Assembly: GCF_043555935.1 (NCBI RefSeq)
Contig: NZ_JBIGIB010000002.1
Span: 434,001-498,000, forward strand
DNA length: 64,000 bases
DNA from: Pelomonas baiyunensis
GTDB taxonomy: Bacteria > Pseudomonadota > Gammaproteobacteria > Burkholderiales > Burkholderiaceae_C
Direction: 5' to 3'
The notes under the pieces are model-generated. The model ran no database searches. It was not told the origin of the DNA and saw nothing but the letters and a program-made list of their open reading frames with translations. A program made the position numbers and the translations under genes. Positions 1 through 8,049 of the stretch are shown piece by piece (position 1 is the first letter of the stretch; each line of letters begins with the position of its first letter).

Positions 1-385
1 CGAAATTGCTGTTGATGTGGATGAAGCTGTTCGGGTTGGCGGCTTTGCCGGCCGCAATCAGTCGCGGGAGGTCTTGCACCCAGTCTTTGTGGAAGGTGGA
101 CTCCCCGGTGCCGGCCAGCAGCAGTTCGCTGAAGCGCTCGCGTGCAATCAACGCCAAGGTCTGTTCCAAGGTGTTGGCTGGCATGTCCATGTCGCGGCCG
201 GGGATCTGGTCGTCCCCAGGGTTGGACTTGCTGCAGTACTTGCACCGCAGATTGCAGCGCGACGTGTACTCCACCATCAACCCTTGCGGCCGCGCCTGCA
301 GCAGTGCCGGGTCGGTCACCGACGGCATGGCCTGCATTGGCACCGGCCGGGGCATCTGCACGAGAGGGACGGTGGCAACGTTCAT
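1..385 (-). CDS. radical SAM protein (3' part outside window)
   Basis: The minus strand is open from an ATG at 383-385 to the window edge, giving 128 residues of an unfinished protein. Cys44, Cys48 and Cys51 form the CxxxCxxC motif (context RCNLRCKYCSKS) that binds the [4Fe-4S] cluster cleaving S-adenosylmethionine in radical SAM enzymes. Downstream LLLAGTGESTFHKD matches the glycine-rich strand contacting SAM. The first 35 residues are a Pro/Met-rich extension. GAGG lies about 9 bases upstream of the ATG. The reaction cannot be told because the C-terminus, where auxiliary clusters (SPASM/twitch) would sit, is missing. It shares strand with the methyltransferase-HAD-ATP-grasp genes, so a modification role is inferred. 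Confidence 0.85.
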   Translation of the reverse strand, partial: MNVATVPLVQMPRPVPMQAMPSVTDPALLQARPQGLMVEYTSRCNLRCKYCSKSNPGDDQIPGRDMDMPANTLEQTLALIARERFSELLLAGTGESTFHKDWVQDLPRLIAAGKAANPNSFIHINSNF

Positions 386-534
386 GAACAGTCCTCGCCT
401 GATTGAAGCTGCTTGATTGGACGCTTGTGCGGCCGTGCTGAAGGCATGAAAACCCAGGTGCAGCCGGGATTGTTCCCGGGCCAGAGCGCGTTGTCGCGGT
501 TTTTCGGGGGGGGGCGGGCGGTGCGTGCTCGGCC

Positions 535-1236
535 TCAGGCCGCGACAACGTAGATTTCGGCCGCGATGTCGGGATAGCGTTCACCCAGGTGCATGAAGGC
601 GTCGAGCATGGCGGGCGTCCAGTCGCGGTCGATTTGCGCGTTGGACACGGGCTTCAACCAGTAGCCGCCGAACACCTGAAGTTGCATGCCGGCTTGGGTG
701 AAGCAGGCGCGAAAGGACTCGGGGTTGAACACCCGTTGGTGGCCGTGGCGGTGGTCGAGCTCACTCATGGCGTCTTCCTGCGGCAGCAGCCCCATCAGTA
801 CAGCGGCCTGGCGGTGCAAGGACCGGGCGTTGGGCACCGCCGCGAAGACCTTGCCCCCTGGAGCCAGCCAGGTGCGCACCAGCTTGAGCACGGCCACGGG
901 GTCCGTCACGTGCTCGAGCACGTGGCCCAACACGATGGCCTGGAACTGACGGCCAGGATCGAAATCCTCGAACAGCGAGTGGTGGACCTTGGCATGCGGA
1001 AAGCGTTGGCGCAGGCCGTCGCAGTACACGTCCGAGCCCTCCAGCAGATGCAGCTCGCTGCGTTCGGCGGCGATGAGTTCCGTCATGACGCCCTCGGCAG
1101 GTCCCATCTCCAGCAGCGCACCGGCGGGCAGGTACCGCCGCGCGATGGACCAGCTATGCCGGATCATGCTGCCATTGCAGCCCAAGGCGTAAATGGAGTC
1201 CCGTGCGATGGCGTCGAGCGTGTCGGTCTGGCTCAT
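535..1236 (-). CDS. class I SAM-dependent methyltransferase
   Basis: 233 residues with a Rossmann methyltransferase core. Motif I is LLEMGPAEG at residues 41-49, the acidic end of strand 2 is LLEGSD at about 64-69, and IVLGHVLEHVTDP at 101-113 is the post-motif typical of Methyltransf_23/UbiG-like proteins. The C-terminal part (GYWLKPVSNAQ) probably recognises the substrate, which is unknown. It overlaps the HAD gene by four bases (1233-1236, ATGA), so translation is probably coupled. Together with the HAD and ATP-grasp genes it forms a tight operon that suggests methylation of a sugar or small-molecule precursor. That substrate class is inference. Confidence 0.85.
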   Translation of the reverse strand: MSQTDTLDAIARDSIYALGCNGSMIRHSWSIARRYLPAGALLEMGPAEGVMTELIAAERSELHLLEGSDVYCDGLRQRFPHAKVHHSLFEDFDPGRQFQAIVLGHVLEHVTDPVAVLKLVRTWLAPGGKVFAAVPNARSLHRQAAVLMGLLPQEDAMSELDHRHGHQRVFNPESFRACFTQAGMQLQVFGGYWLKPVSNAQIDRDWTPAMLDAFMHLGERYPDIAAEIYVVAA

Positions 1237-1844
1237 GAGGGCAGGGCCGCCAGCGCGGCGGCGAAGTCAGGGTAGGAGGGCTGGCCGCGGCGCTGCCAGA
1301 AGGCGGCCGAACGCATACCGCCGGCCAGCGCCGCGAAGGGTACGCCCGCGGCAGCTGCTGCATCGGCGTCGGTTTCGGCATCGCCAATGAAGCCCTGTGC
1401 TCGCAAGCGCCCCAACTCGGTGGCCTTGCAGCGTGCAGCGTCGTGTGGCGATACCACGATCAGGTCATCCACCAGGTGCAGCAGCCCCAGGCGTTGCACT
1501 TGTTGGTGCACCATCGCGCGGCAGCGGCGGGCGGTCAGCACGACGGCCCGTACGCGCCGTGCGGTCAGGCTCTCTGCCACGGTGGGCAGCAGGCGGTCGT
1601 AGCCCAGCCAGGGCCAGGTTTCGATGTCGCGGGCCCAGGCTTCGGCGCGGGCATGCGGCGATGGGTGGCCCAAGGCTCGGAGGGCGCTCACGTTGGAGGC
1701 CCCTTCGCGTTTGGCGGCCCAGTAGCGGGGGATGAAGTCTTCGTCCAGCGCATCGCCACCGCACACGTGGCGCATCAGTCTCTGATGGCGCGGCGCGCAG
1801 GACACAAGCGTGCCGTCCAGGTCGAGCGCGATCACAGGCTTCAC
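1233..1844 (-). CDS. HAD-superfamily hydrolase (predicted phosphatase)
   Basis: 203 residues. Asp8 and Asp10 form the DxDGT motif I (ALDLDGT, residues 6-12), with Asp8 the expected nucleophile. Motif II Thr is in VLTAR (102-106), motif III Lys is near 140, and motif IV is GDAETD (154-159). All catalytic positions of a HAD phosphatase are present, with a small alpha-helical cap between motifs I and II. It overlaps both neighbours by four bases, so the three genes are one translationally coupled unit. Beside a ligase and glycosyltransferases it could dephosphorylate a sugar- or alditol-phosphate. The substrate is not visible from sequence. Confidence 0.85.
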   Translation of the reverse strand: MKPVIALDLDGTLVSCAPRHQRLMRHVCGGDALDEDFIPRYWAAKREGASNVSALRALGHPSPHARAEAWARDIETWPWLGYDRLLPTVAESLTARRVRAVVLTARRCRAMVHQQVQRLGLLHLVDDLIVVSPHDAARCKATELGRLRAQGFIGDAETDADAAAAAGVPFAALAGGMRSAAFWQRRGQPSYPDFAAALAALPS

Positions 1845-2797
1845 AACGGGCTCAGCATCTCAAAGTACTGCCGCGTTACCGCGCAGCGCGCATGGTGCCG
1901 CTGCAGCCGCTGCTGCCATTGCGCATCACCCAACTGCTGCGCGAGATGTGCGCCGTGAAAATCGCTGCCGTTGGCTGCGCTCATGGCTGTGCCAGCGCCC
2001 AGTCGGGGGTTGATGTCCGTCACCGCCAGGCGGTCGCCGTCGGCCATGGCTTGGAAGCAAAACGGTGTCTCCACACCGGTGGCGCGCACCAGCGCCTGGG
2101 CCAGCGCCTCCATGCCGGCATGAGGCGCGATGCGGGCTTTGGTGCACACGCCGCTCTTGGTTTCCATGCGCTCGCGCACTGACACGAACACATTGCCGCC
2201 GCCAAGCGGAAAGCAGTCGGCGGTGAATTCGGGGCCGGCCAGGCCCTCTTGCAAAAATGCGCCAGCCGGCAAGGTGCAAAGCATGCTGGGCTCCGCCACT
2301 TCCCAGGTGCCTCGGCCGCCAAAGCTGCCAGGTTGCTTCGCAAACACGCGCTGGCCGCGGGCCAGTCGTGCGGCGGCAGCATCGACGGTCAGGGTTCGCG
2401 GGCTGTCGATCTCCCATGCGGCGAGCGCGTCGGCATAACGGTCTTTCGCCAGCGCCAATGCCGTGAAACCGGCATGGGGGGCCAGCACCGTTGCGTTGAT
2501 CTGGTGCCGGTGCTCGGCCGCGAAATGAATCTCCGGGTCGATGATGGGCAGATAGTGCGTCACGCCCTCGGCCTCGACGAGGGCCTGCAATTGCTGCAGG
2601 TAGGCGGGGCCGGCCTGGAACAGGGGCCAACGCACGTGGGTCGAGGCCAGTTGCGCCGCCGTGCACCAGGGCTGCTCGTTCGTGTCAGCGGTGATCAGGC
2701 GAACGTGCGGGAACTGCTGCGCCAGCGCCAGCGCATAACCCCATGCCGTGCCCGTGCCCGCGGCTGTGATGAGAAAGGTGGCAGGGCGGTTGCTCAT
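1841..2797 (-). CDS. ATP-grasp domain protein (CarB/PylC-like ligase)
   Basis: 318 residues. The N-terminal pre-ATP-grasp domain has a Rossmann-like ITAAGTGTAWG (10-20). The ATP-grasp fold follows with FAKQPGSFGGRGT (152-164, ATP-binding lysine and glycine-rich loop), QEGLAGPEFTAD (183-194) and the metal/phosphate-binding DINPRLGAGT (261-270). Such enzymes activate a carboxylate as acyl-phosphate and join it to an amine or thiol. It is the first gene of the minus-strand trio and is divergent from the glycosyltransferase gene across about 119 bases, where the promoters must lie. The acceptor is unknown. Related ATP-grasp genes occur in surface-polysaccharide clusters, so a decoration role is inference. 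Confidence 0.82.
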   Translation of the reverse strand: MSNRPATFLITAAGTGTAWGYALALAQQFPHVRLITADTNEQPWCTAAQLASTHVRWPLFQAGPAYLQQLQALVEAEGVTHYLPIIDPEIHFAAEHRHQINATVLAPHAGFTALALAKDRYADALAAWEIDSPRTLTVDAAAARLARGQRVFAKQPGSFGGRGTWEVAEPSMLCTLPAGAFLQEGLAGPEFTADCFPLGGGNVFVSVRERMETKSGVCTKARIAPHAGMEALAQALVRATGVETPFCFQAMADGDRLAVTDINPRLGAGTAMSAANGSDFHGAHLAQQLGDAQWQQRLQRHHARCAVTRQYFEMLSPL

Positions 2798-2916
2798 CGG
2801 GCCATTGTGGAGGCGGGGTGCCTGACTTGAGCACCGGAGATGTCCGGTAATTCCCGGCTTATGCGGGTGTGCGCGCCCACTAGACTGGCCAGCCGTTGCA
2901 CGCTGCCGACCCGACG

Positions 2917-4257
2917 ATGACCTCTTTCCTGGAGCTGGTGAACCGCCTGGAGGCGCTCCAGGCGCAGGGGCAATGGCCGGCGGTGTTGATCGAGATCAGC
3001 AACACCGTCATCGGCTTGCTGAGTGACCCGCGGGCCAAGGGGCTGGTGTTCGGGTCCGCAGAGATGGACCGTTTCTGCCTGGCCGCCGGCGCGCTGGCTG
3101 CGCAGCAATTTCAAATCCAGCCGGCAGGCCAGATGCAGGCCGGGTTGGCGGTGCACGTGGCGACGGAGCTGTACGACGGGCAGGGCGGCCATTCGCTCGC
3201 GCTCAAGGACGTGATTCGCGCCCGACCAGACCTCCACCACGTGGTACTGGTTACCAACCTGCATGACCGTGAGCTGCCGCTGGCCCGCTTCGCGCACGAC
3301 CTGGGCCCCTCGGTGCAAGTGGCGCAAGCGCCGGCGGTGCCTCTGCCTCACAAGCTGCAGTGGCTGCAAACTCAACTGGCAGCCTTGCGCCCGGGCCTGT
3401 TGACCCTGTTCCACCACCACTACGACGTAGTGGCCGTGGCGGCCGCGCAGCCCGGTGTGGCTGGCGAGATGGCCTACTTTCACCACGCGGACCATGACAT
3501 GGCCTTGGGCGTGTTCCTGCCGCACGCGCTGCATGTGGACTGCACCAACCTGTCGCATCACAAGTGCCAGCATTACCTCGGTGTGCACAACCCCGTGTAC
3601 TGGCCTTTGGTGGCGCCTGACCTTGGCGCGCGCCAGGGGCACACCTTCATGGCGGGCGGGGCGCTGCGCACCTGTTCGCACGGCTCAGCCGGCAAGTTCA
3701 CGGCGCCAGGGCGTTATGGGTATTTCGAGCTGATCCACCAGCGGCTGGCCGAACTGCCGGGGGACCACCTTCACATCGGTCAACTGCCCGACGAGGTGTT
3801 GGGAGCCGTTCGCCAGCGGCTGACGGCGGCCGGGTTGGAGGCATCACGCTTCCGGCACCAGCCGCCCGTGCCTGGGCTCTGGGCTTTCCTGCAGCAAAGT
3901 GATGTGGACCTCTGCATCTCGTCCTTTCCCATTCAGGGCGCCAAGGGTCTGGTGGAGACGGAAGGTGCCGGCATCCCGGTCCTGATGCACGAGAGTGGCA
4001 TGTCCAAGCACCACTCCACGCGGGAGTTGATCTACGAAGACGCCCTGTGGTGGGACACGCCGGAGCGCTTCATGCAGGTGCTTCGAGAACTGACGCCGGC
4101 GGCGTTGCAGGCGCAGGCCGCCGCTGCACGTCGTTTCTATGAACAGTGGCACCACCCGCGCGAGCTGGCGTACGCCCTGTCCAACGCACGCCGCACCGCA
4201 GCCTGCCCGCCTGTGCGCCACCCACCGTGCGACACCCTGGCCCTTTACCTGCGCTGA
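2917..4257 (+). CDS. glycosyltransferase-like protein (GT-B type, uncertain)
   Basis: 446 residues from ATG 2917. A TTG at 2896 would add seven residues and has no clear advantage. No signal peptide or membrane segment. The middle part (LTLFHHHYDVVAVA, AYFHHADHDMALG) and the late segment TEGAGIPVLMHES near residue 355 resemble the acceptor/donor halves of GT-B glycosyltransferases, where an E-x(n)-G-x-P sequence binds the nucleotide-sugar. Six histidines around the middle are unusual. The next gene starts two bases after its stop, so they are co-transcribed. The call rests on fold-like motifs, not a full family match, and the sugar is unknown. Confidence 0.55.
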   Translation: MTSFLELVNRLEALQAQGQWPAVLIEISNTVIGLLSDPRAKGLVFGSAEMDRFCLAAGALAAQQFQIQPAGQMQAGLAVHVATELYDGQGGHSLALKDVIRARPDLHHVVLVTNLHDRELPLARFAHDLGPSVQVAQAPAVPLPHKLQWLQTQLAALRPGLLTLFHHHYDVVAVAAAQPGVAGEMAYFHHADHDMALGVFLPHALHVDCTNLSHHKCQHYLGVHNPVYWPLVAPDLGARQGHTFMAGGALRTCSHGSAGKFTAPGRYGYFELIHQRLAELPGDHLHIGQLPDEVLGAVRQRLTAAGLEASRFRHQPPVPGLWAFLQQSDVDLCISSFPIQGAKGLVETEGAGIPVLMHESGMSKHHSTRELIYEDALWWDTPERFMQVLRELTPAALQAQAAAARRFYEQWHHPRELAYALSNARRTAACPPVRHPPCDTLALYLR

Positions 4258-4259
4258 CC

Positions 4260-4934
4260 ATGATCGACCTCGTCTGCGCCACGCGCGCCACGCCTGAACA
4301 GTTCTGGAACAAGGCGGCGCTGGGCCTGTCGCTGCGCCGGCTGACGCATGAAACCCGGCTGCGGCCGCGCATCTACTTCGAGAACCGCCGGGGTCTGCCG
4401 TCGCTGTACAACGAGCGCCTTGCGGCCGAGGACGCAGCGCCGGTGCTGGCGTTCATCCATGACGACGTTTGGTTGGACGACTTTTTCTTTTTCGAGCACA
4501 CCATGGCTGCGGTCCATGCGTTCGACGTGGTGGGCGTGGCCGGCAACAAGCGGCGCGCGCCCATGCAGCCGTCGTGGGCGTTCCCGACGCTGCAGTTCCA
4601 GTGGGATGACCGGGCAAACCTGAGCGGCACGGTGTCGCACGGGCCGGGGCCGTTCGGCACGCTGTCGGTGTTCGGGCCGGTGCCGGCGGAGTGCGAGCTG
4701 CTGGACGGTGTGTTGCTGGCCGCGAAGCGCGACACCTTGCGCGCGGCGCACGTGGGCTTCGACGAGCGGTTCGACTTCCACTTCTACGACATGGACTTCT
4801 GCCGCACCGCCCGCGCTGCGGGCCTTCGGCTGGGCACCTGGCCCATCGCGCTGACCCACCAGAGCGAAGGTGGCTACAGCGCCAACGGCTGGGTCGAGAC
4901 GTACAACAAGTACATCGCCAAATGGGGCAACTGA
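4260..4934 (+). CDS. StrF-like family 2 glycosyltransferase
   Basis: 224 residues from ATG 4260, two bases after the preceding stop. FIHDDVWL (65-72) corresponds to the DxD-type nucleotide-sugar/metal site, VGVAGNKR follows, and HFYDMDFCRTARAAGLRLG near 175-195 matches the acceptor-side region of the GT-A family that includes StrF and Glyco_tranf_2_5. The protein appears cytoplasmic. It ends the plus-strand pair and is followed by a strong bidirectional hairpin at 4983-5010. With the divergent methyltransferase/HAD/ATP-grasp genes it suggests assembly of a decorated glycan. The product is not identifiable here. Confidence 0.75.
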   Translation: MIDLVCATRATPEQFWNKAALGLSLRRLTHETRLRPRIYFENRRGLPSLYNERLAAEDAAPVLAFIHDDVWLDDFFFFEHTMAAVHAFDVVGVAGNKRRAPMQPSWAFPTLQFQWDDRANLSGTVSHGPGPFGTLSVFGPVPAECELLDGVLLAAKRDTLRAAHVGFDERFDFHFYDMDFCRTARAAGLRLGTWPIALTHQSEGGYSANGWVETYNKYIAKWGN

Positions 4935-4982
4935 GCGGGCAACCGGTGCGTGTCGCCCGGCGTCGCGCCGGCTGCGCCAACG

Positions 4983-5010
4983 AAAAGGGCGCTCCGAAGA
5001 GCGCCCTTTT
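4983..5010. terminator. bidirectional intrinsic terminator
   Basis: Perfect 12-bp stem AAAAGGGCGCTC / GAGCGCCCTTTT with a CGAA loop. A-run and T-run flank both sides, so it can terminate the glycosyltransferase operon (plus) and the tRNA-Ala gene (minus), whose CCA end is nine bases away. Confidence 0.85.
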
Positions 5011-5019
5011 GAAGTTTGG

Positions 5020-5095
<76 letters not shown>

Positions 5096-5108
5096 ACACG
5101 CGCTGCGA

Positions 5109-5114
5109 AGTATA
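5109..5114 (-). promoter_or_regulatory. candidate -10 of the tRNA-Ala promoter
   Basis: TATACT on the minus strand lies 13 bases before the mature 5' end and is followed by a GC-rich discriminator (CGCAGCGCG), as in stringently controlled stable-RNA promoters. No convincing -35 is seen at the right spacing. Confidence 0.4.
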
Positions 5115-5139
5115 GCCACGTGCGCGGGGCTTGCCGGGC

Positions 5140-6036
5140 ATGACGCGTCGGTCCAGCCACATGCGGTCGAGCGTGAGCGGCGACGGCTGCGCCGGCTGGC
5201 TCACCCCGCATGACGATGCCGCCTTGGCGCGTTGGGCCGCAGCCTCGGCGCTGGTGCGCGAACGGGCGGCGTGCCAGTTGGATGTGCCCTACGGCAGCGC
5301 GCCCCTGCAGACCTTGGACGTCTTCGCCCCCGACCCGTTGTTCTCCGCCGGGCGCGCGCCCGTGCTGGTGGTGTTGCATGGCGGTGGCTGGCGGGCGCTG
5401 GACAAATCGCACTACAGCTTCCTGGCCGCCAGCTTTGCCGATGAAGGGGCGCTGGTGGTGGTGCCCAACCATGGACTGTGTCCGCAGGTCAGCCTGGACC
5501 GCATGGCCATGCAGCTGACCGAAGCCCTGGCCTGGGTTTGGCGGCATGCGGCTGACCATGGTGGCGACCCCACGCGCATCGTTGTGGTGGGGCATGACTC
5601 GGGCGGGCACCTGGCCGCGATGCTGAGTGCCTGCGATTGGAAGCTCGTGGGCCGCGACCTGCCTCGGCGCATGGTGAAGGGGGCGATGTCGGTGTCGGGC
5701 CTGCATGATTTGTCACCGCTTGCCCTGCATCGGGGCGGACCGTCTGATCTGGGCCTGGATGCCCAGGCGGTGCGGCGGCTGAGCCCGGTGAACTTCCCGG
5801 CGCCCACGGCGCCTCAAACGGTGCTGACCGTGGTGGGCGCGTTGGAGCCCGAGGCCCGCCAGCAACAGGCCCGCGCCTTGCAGCAGGCCTGGGGGCCGCG
5901 GGCGGTGCCCGTGTGCGAGGTGATGCCCGGCTGCGATCACTTTTCTGTGCTGTACGACCTGGCCGACCCGCAGGGTCGCACGCACCAGTGGGTGCGGCAA
6001 CTGCTGGGCTTGCGCTGGTACAGCGGGCTGCTCTGA
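5140..6036 (+). CDS. alpha/beta hydrolase (kynurenine formamidase/esterase-like)
   Basis: 298 residues from ATG 5140; a second in-frame ATG at 5161 is equally possible. HGGGW at 80-84 is the oxyanion-hole motif of the hormone-sensitive-lipase/arylformamidase group, and GHDSGG at 151-156 carries the nucleophile Ser154. A C-terminal His (CDHFSVLYDL) completes the triad. No signal peptide, so cytosolic. Family members hydrolyse esters or N-formylkynurenine. No other tryptophan-catabolism gene is nearby, so formamidase activity is only one option. It starts divergently from the tRNA-Ala gene. Confidence 0.8.
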   Translation: MTRRSSHMRSSVSGDGCAGWLTPHDDAALARWAAASALVRERAACQLDVPYGSAPLQTLDVFAPDPLFSAGRAPVLVVLHGGGWRALDKSHYSFLAASFADEGALVVVPNHGLCPQVSLDRMAMQLTEALAWVWRHAADHGGDPTRIVVVGHDSGGHLAAMLSACDWKLVGRDLPRRMVKGAMSVSGLHDLSPLALHRGGPSDLGLDAQAVRRLSPVNFPAPTAPQTVLTVVGALEPEARQQQARALQQAWGPRAVPVCEVMPGCDHFSVLYDLADPQGRTHQWVRQLLGLRWYSGLL

Positions 6037-6109
6037 AGCAGCTCTGCGCGCGCGGTTGTTGGGGCTTCTGGGCGAAACTCCCAGGCTGAAGTCAGGCACG
6101 GAGAGTGAG

Positions 6110-6529
6110 ATGGAGTTGAAAGGATCGCGGACCGAGGACAACCTGAAGGCCGCGTTTGCGGGCGAGTCCCAGGCCAACCGCCGCTACCTGTACTTCGCAG
6201 CCCGGGCCGACATCGAGGGCCACAGCGACATCGCCGCGCTGTTTCGCTCCACGGCGGACGGCGAAACCGGCCATGCCCACGGGCACCTGGAGTTCCTGGA
6301 GGCCGTGGGCGACCCGGTGACCGGCCTGCCGATCGGCAACACGCGCGCCAACCTGCAGGCGGCCATCGCCGGCGAAACCTACGAGTACAGCGAGATGTAC
6401 CCGGGCATGGCCAAAACCGCCCGCGACGAGGGCTTTGACGAAATTGCCGACTGGTTCGAGATCCTGGCCAAGGCGGAGCGGTCGCATGCGAACCGCTACC
6501 TCAAGGCCCTGGACGGCTTCACGGACTGA
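6110..6529 (+). CDS. rubrerythrin (ferritin-like, no rubredoxin domain)
   Basis: 139 residues. The diiron ligands of rubrerythrin are visible: Glu19, Glu52-xx-His55, Glu89/Glu92 and Glu123-xx-His126 in two helical repeats. Classic rubrerythrins are about 190 residues and end in a rubredoxin Cys4 domain; this one stops before it, so electrons must come from another protein. The family reduces hydrogen peroxide at a diiron centre. GAGAGTGAG just before the ATG is a weak SD. The DUF3501 gene begins six bases after the stop, and the two genes form an operon. Confidence 0.92.
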   Translation: MELKGSRTEDNLKAAFAGESQANRRYLYFAARADIEGHSDIAALFRSTADGETGHAHGHLEFLEAVGDPVTGLPIGNTRANLQAAIAGETYEYSEMYPGMAKTARDEGFDEIADWFEILAKAERSHANRYLKALDGFTD

Positions 6530-6535
6530 CCTGCC

Positions 6536-7114
6536 GTGGCCATCACCCCCGAGAGCCTCTTGACGCTGGAGGCCTACGCCCGCTGCCGGGCGGCCGAACG
6601 GCCGGCCATCGCCGCCCACCGCCGCTTGCGCAGTGTGCAGCTGACCGAGCACCTGCTGGTGCAGTTCGAGGACGAGCGCACCGTGCGCCACCAAATCCAG
6701 GAGATGCTGCGCATCGAGAAGATCTTCGAGCCCGAGGGCATCCAGCAGGAGATCGACGCCTACCAGTCGCTCGTGCCGACCGGCCGCAACTGGACGGCCA
6801 CGATGCTGCTGACCTACCCCGACGCCACCCAGCGCCGCGAGGCGCTGCGCCAGTTGATCGGCGTGGAAGACCGCATGTACGTGCAGGTGGGTGCCACGCC
6901 GCGCGTGTATGCCATTGCTGACGAAGACCTGGACCGTGAAACCGCCGAGAAGACCTCGGCCGTGCATTTCCTGCGGTTCGAATTGAGCGATGCGCAGTGC
7001 GCTGCGGCCCGGCAGGGCGCCGAGTTGCGCGTGGGGTGCGACCACGCGCACCTGGTGGCCGAGCTGCGCCTGACGGCCGGCACCGCGGCCAGCTTGGTGG
7101 CTGACTTGGGCTGA
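6536..7114 (+). CDS. DUF3501 family protein
   Basis: 192 residues from a GTG six bases behind the rubrerythrin stop. The sequence (SLLTLEAYA, FEDERTVRHQIQEMLRIEKI, DVLIGVEDRMYV-like centre) matches DUF3501, a family commonly found beside rubrerythrin in proteobacteria. No catalytic motif or membrane segment is evident, and a single Cys is near the C-terminus (GCDHAH). Function is unknown. The constant pairing suggests a partner in peroxide detoxification, for example in supplying electrons, but that is inference. Confidence 0.8.
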   Translation: MAITPESLLTLEAYARCRAAERPAIAAHRRLRSVQLTEHLLVQFEDERTVRHQIQEMLRIEKIFEPEGIQQEIDAYQSLVPTGRNWTATMLLTYPDATQRREALRQLIGVEDRMYVQVGATPRVYAIADEDLDRETAEKTSAVHFLRFELSDAQCAAARQGAELRVGCDHAHLVAELRLTAGTAASLVADLG

Positions 7115-7202
7115 CCGGCGCTCGCCAGCCCCGCACGAAACCCCGTACGGAGTCCCGTACGACGCCCGGTGCAAGAGCCCGCGGGCGGCTCGGCGGGCAG
7201 GC

Positions 7203-7823
7203 TCAGGTGGCCACGTAGCGCCCGGGCCGGTGGTTGATGGCCAGCGCGGCATTCATGGCCGCCATGCCCAGCAGCGACATGCCCACCCGCTCGGCCGGCA
7301 CCCAGGGCAGGGCGGCCAGCAGGATGGCGGCGTCCAGCCCGGCTTGCACGTAACCGGCACGCCAGCCACGGCGGTCTTGCAGCCACAGCACCAGCACGTT
7401 CAGCCCGCCGAGAGAAGCCCGGTGGCGGAACAGCATGATCAGGCCCGCCCCTACCAGCAAGCCGCCCCCCACGGCGGCGAACACGGGGTGGATGGCGCTG
7501 ATGCGCAGCCAACCGGGCAGGGCCTCGGCCAGGGCCGACAGCAGGGCCACCGCCACCAGGCTCTTGACCGTGAACGCCGGCCCGAGGCGCCGCCACGCCA
7601 GCGCGTAGCAGGGCAGATTGATGGCGAAAAACATCAGCCCGAACGGCCAGCCCCAGGCGTAATGCAGCACAAACGCCAGGCCCACCGTGCCGCCGCTGAG
7701 CAGGCCGGCCTGCTTGAACAGGGCCACGCCCAGGGCCGCGAACAGGGTGCCGGTGAGCAGTGCCTGGGCGTCTTCGAACAGGCTGTGCCGCAGCGTGCGG
7801 CTGTTGATGGGGGCGGCGCTCAT
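7203..7823 (-). CDS. YitT family membrane protein
   Basis: 206 residues from ATG 7821-7823. Five to six hydrophobic segments, starting with LLTGTLFAALGVALFKQAGLL, and SGGTVGLAFVLHY and ASLGGLNVLVLWLQDR match the repeated glycine-rich membrane motif of the YitT/DUF161 family. The family is of unknown function, and this copy lacks the C-terminal soluble DUF2179 domain found in Firmicutes homologues. It overlaps the DUF2788 gene by four bases (7820-7823) and is co-transcribed behind it. Confidence 0.8.
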   Translation of the reverse strand: MSAAPINSRTLRHSLFEDAQALLTGTLFAALGVALFKQAGLLSGGTVGLAFVLHYAWGWPFGLMFFAINLPCYALAWRRLGPAFTVKSLVAVALLSALAEALPGWLRISAIHPVFAAVGGGLLVGAGLIMLFRHRASLGGLNVLVLWLQDRRGWRAGYVQAGLDAAILLAALPWVPAERVGMSLLGMAAMNAALAINHRPGRYVAT

Positions 7824-8038
7824 CCGATCATTCCGGACAGGAAGAACTTGATCACGCCCTTGGCGGCAAAGCCCACCAGCCCGAAGCCCAGGCCCAGCAG
7901 CAGCACGAAAGTGCCGAAGCGCCCGGCCTTGGACTCGCGCGCCAGCTGCAAGATGATGAACACCATGTACAGCATGAAGGCCGAGACCCCGAAGGTCAGC
8001 CCGAACTGCGCAATCTCCGCTTCTGTGTAGCCCCACAT
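7820..8038 (-). CDS. DUF2788 small membrane protein
   Basis: 72 residues with two transmembrane helices (about 8-33 and 42-66) joined by the conserved basic loop LARESKAGRFGTFVL. Length and the FGLTFGVSAFMLYMVFII start match DUF2788, a proteobacterial family of unknown function. Its stop overlaps the YitT start, which implies translational coupling and a shared membrane role. Confidence 0.78.
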   Translation of the reverse strand: MWGYTEAEIAQFGLTFGVSAFMLYMVFIILQLARESKAGRFGTFVLLLGLGFGLVGFAAKGVIKFFLSGMIG

Positions 8039-8049
8039 CGTGCGTGCCT

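Noticed and set aside
489..550. 11-bp perfect inverted repeat CGTTGTCGCGG/CCGCGACAACG across the methyltransferase stop codon
   Set aside because: Loop of 40 bases and no T-run on the minus strand, so not called a terminator; could be a long-range RNA fold but unsupported.
7140..7176. Repeated CCCGTACG units between DUF3501 and YitT genes
   Set aside because: Only two short copies, self-palindromic CGTACG cores, no array and no ORF.
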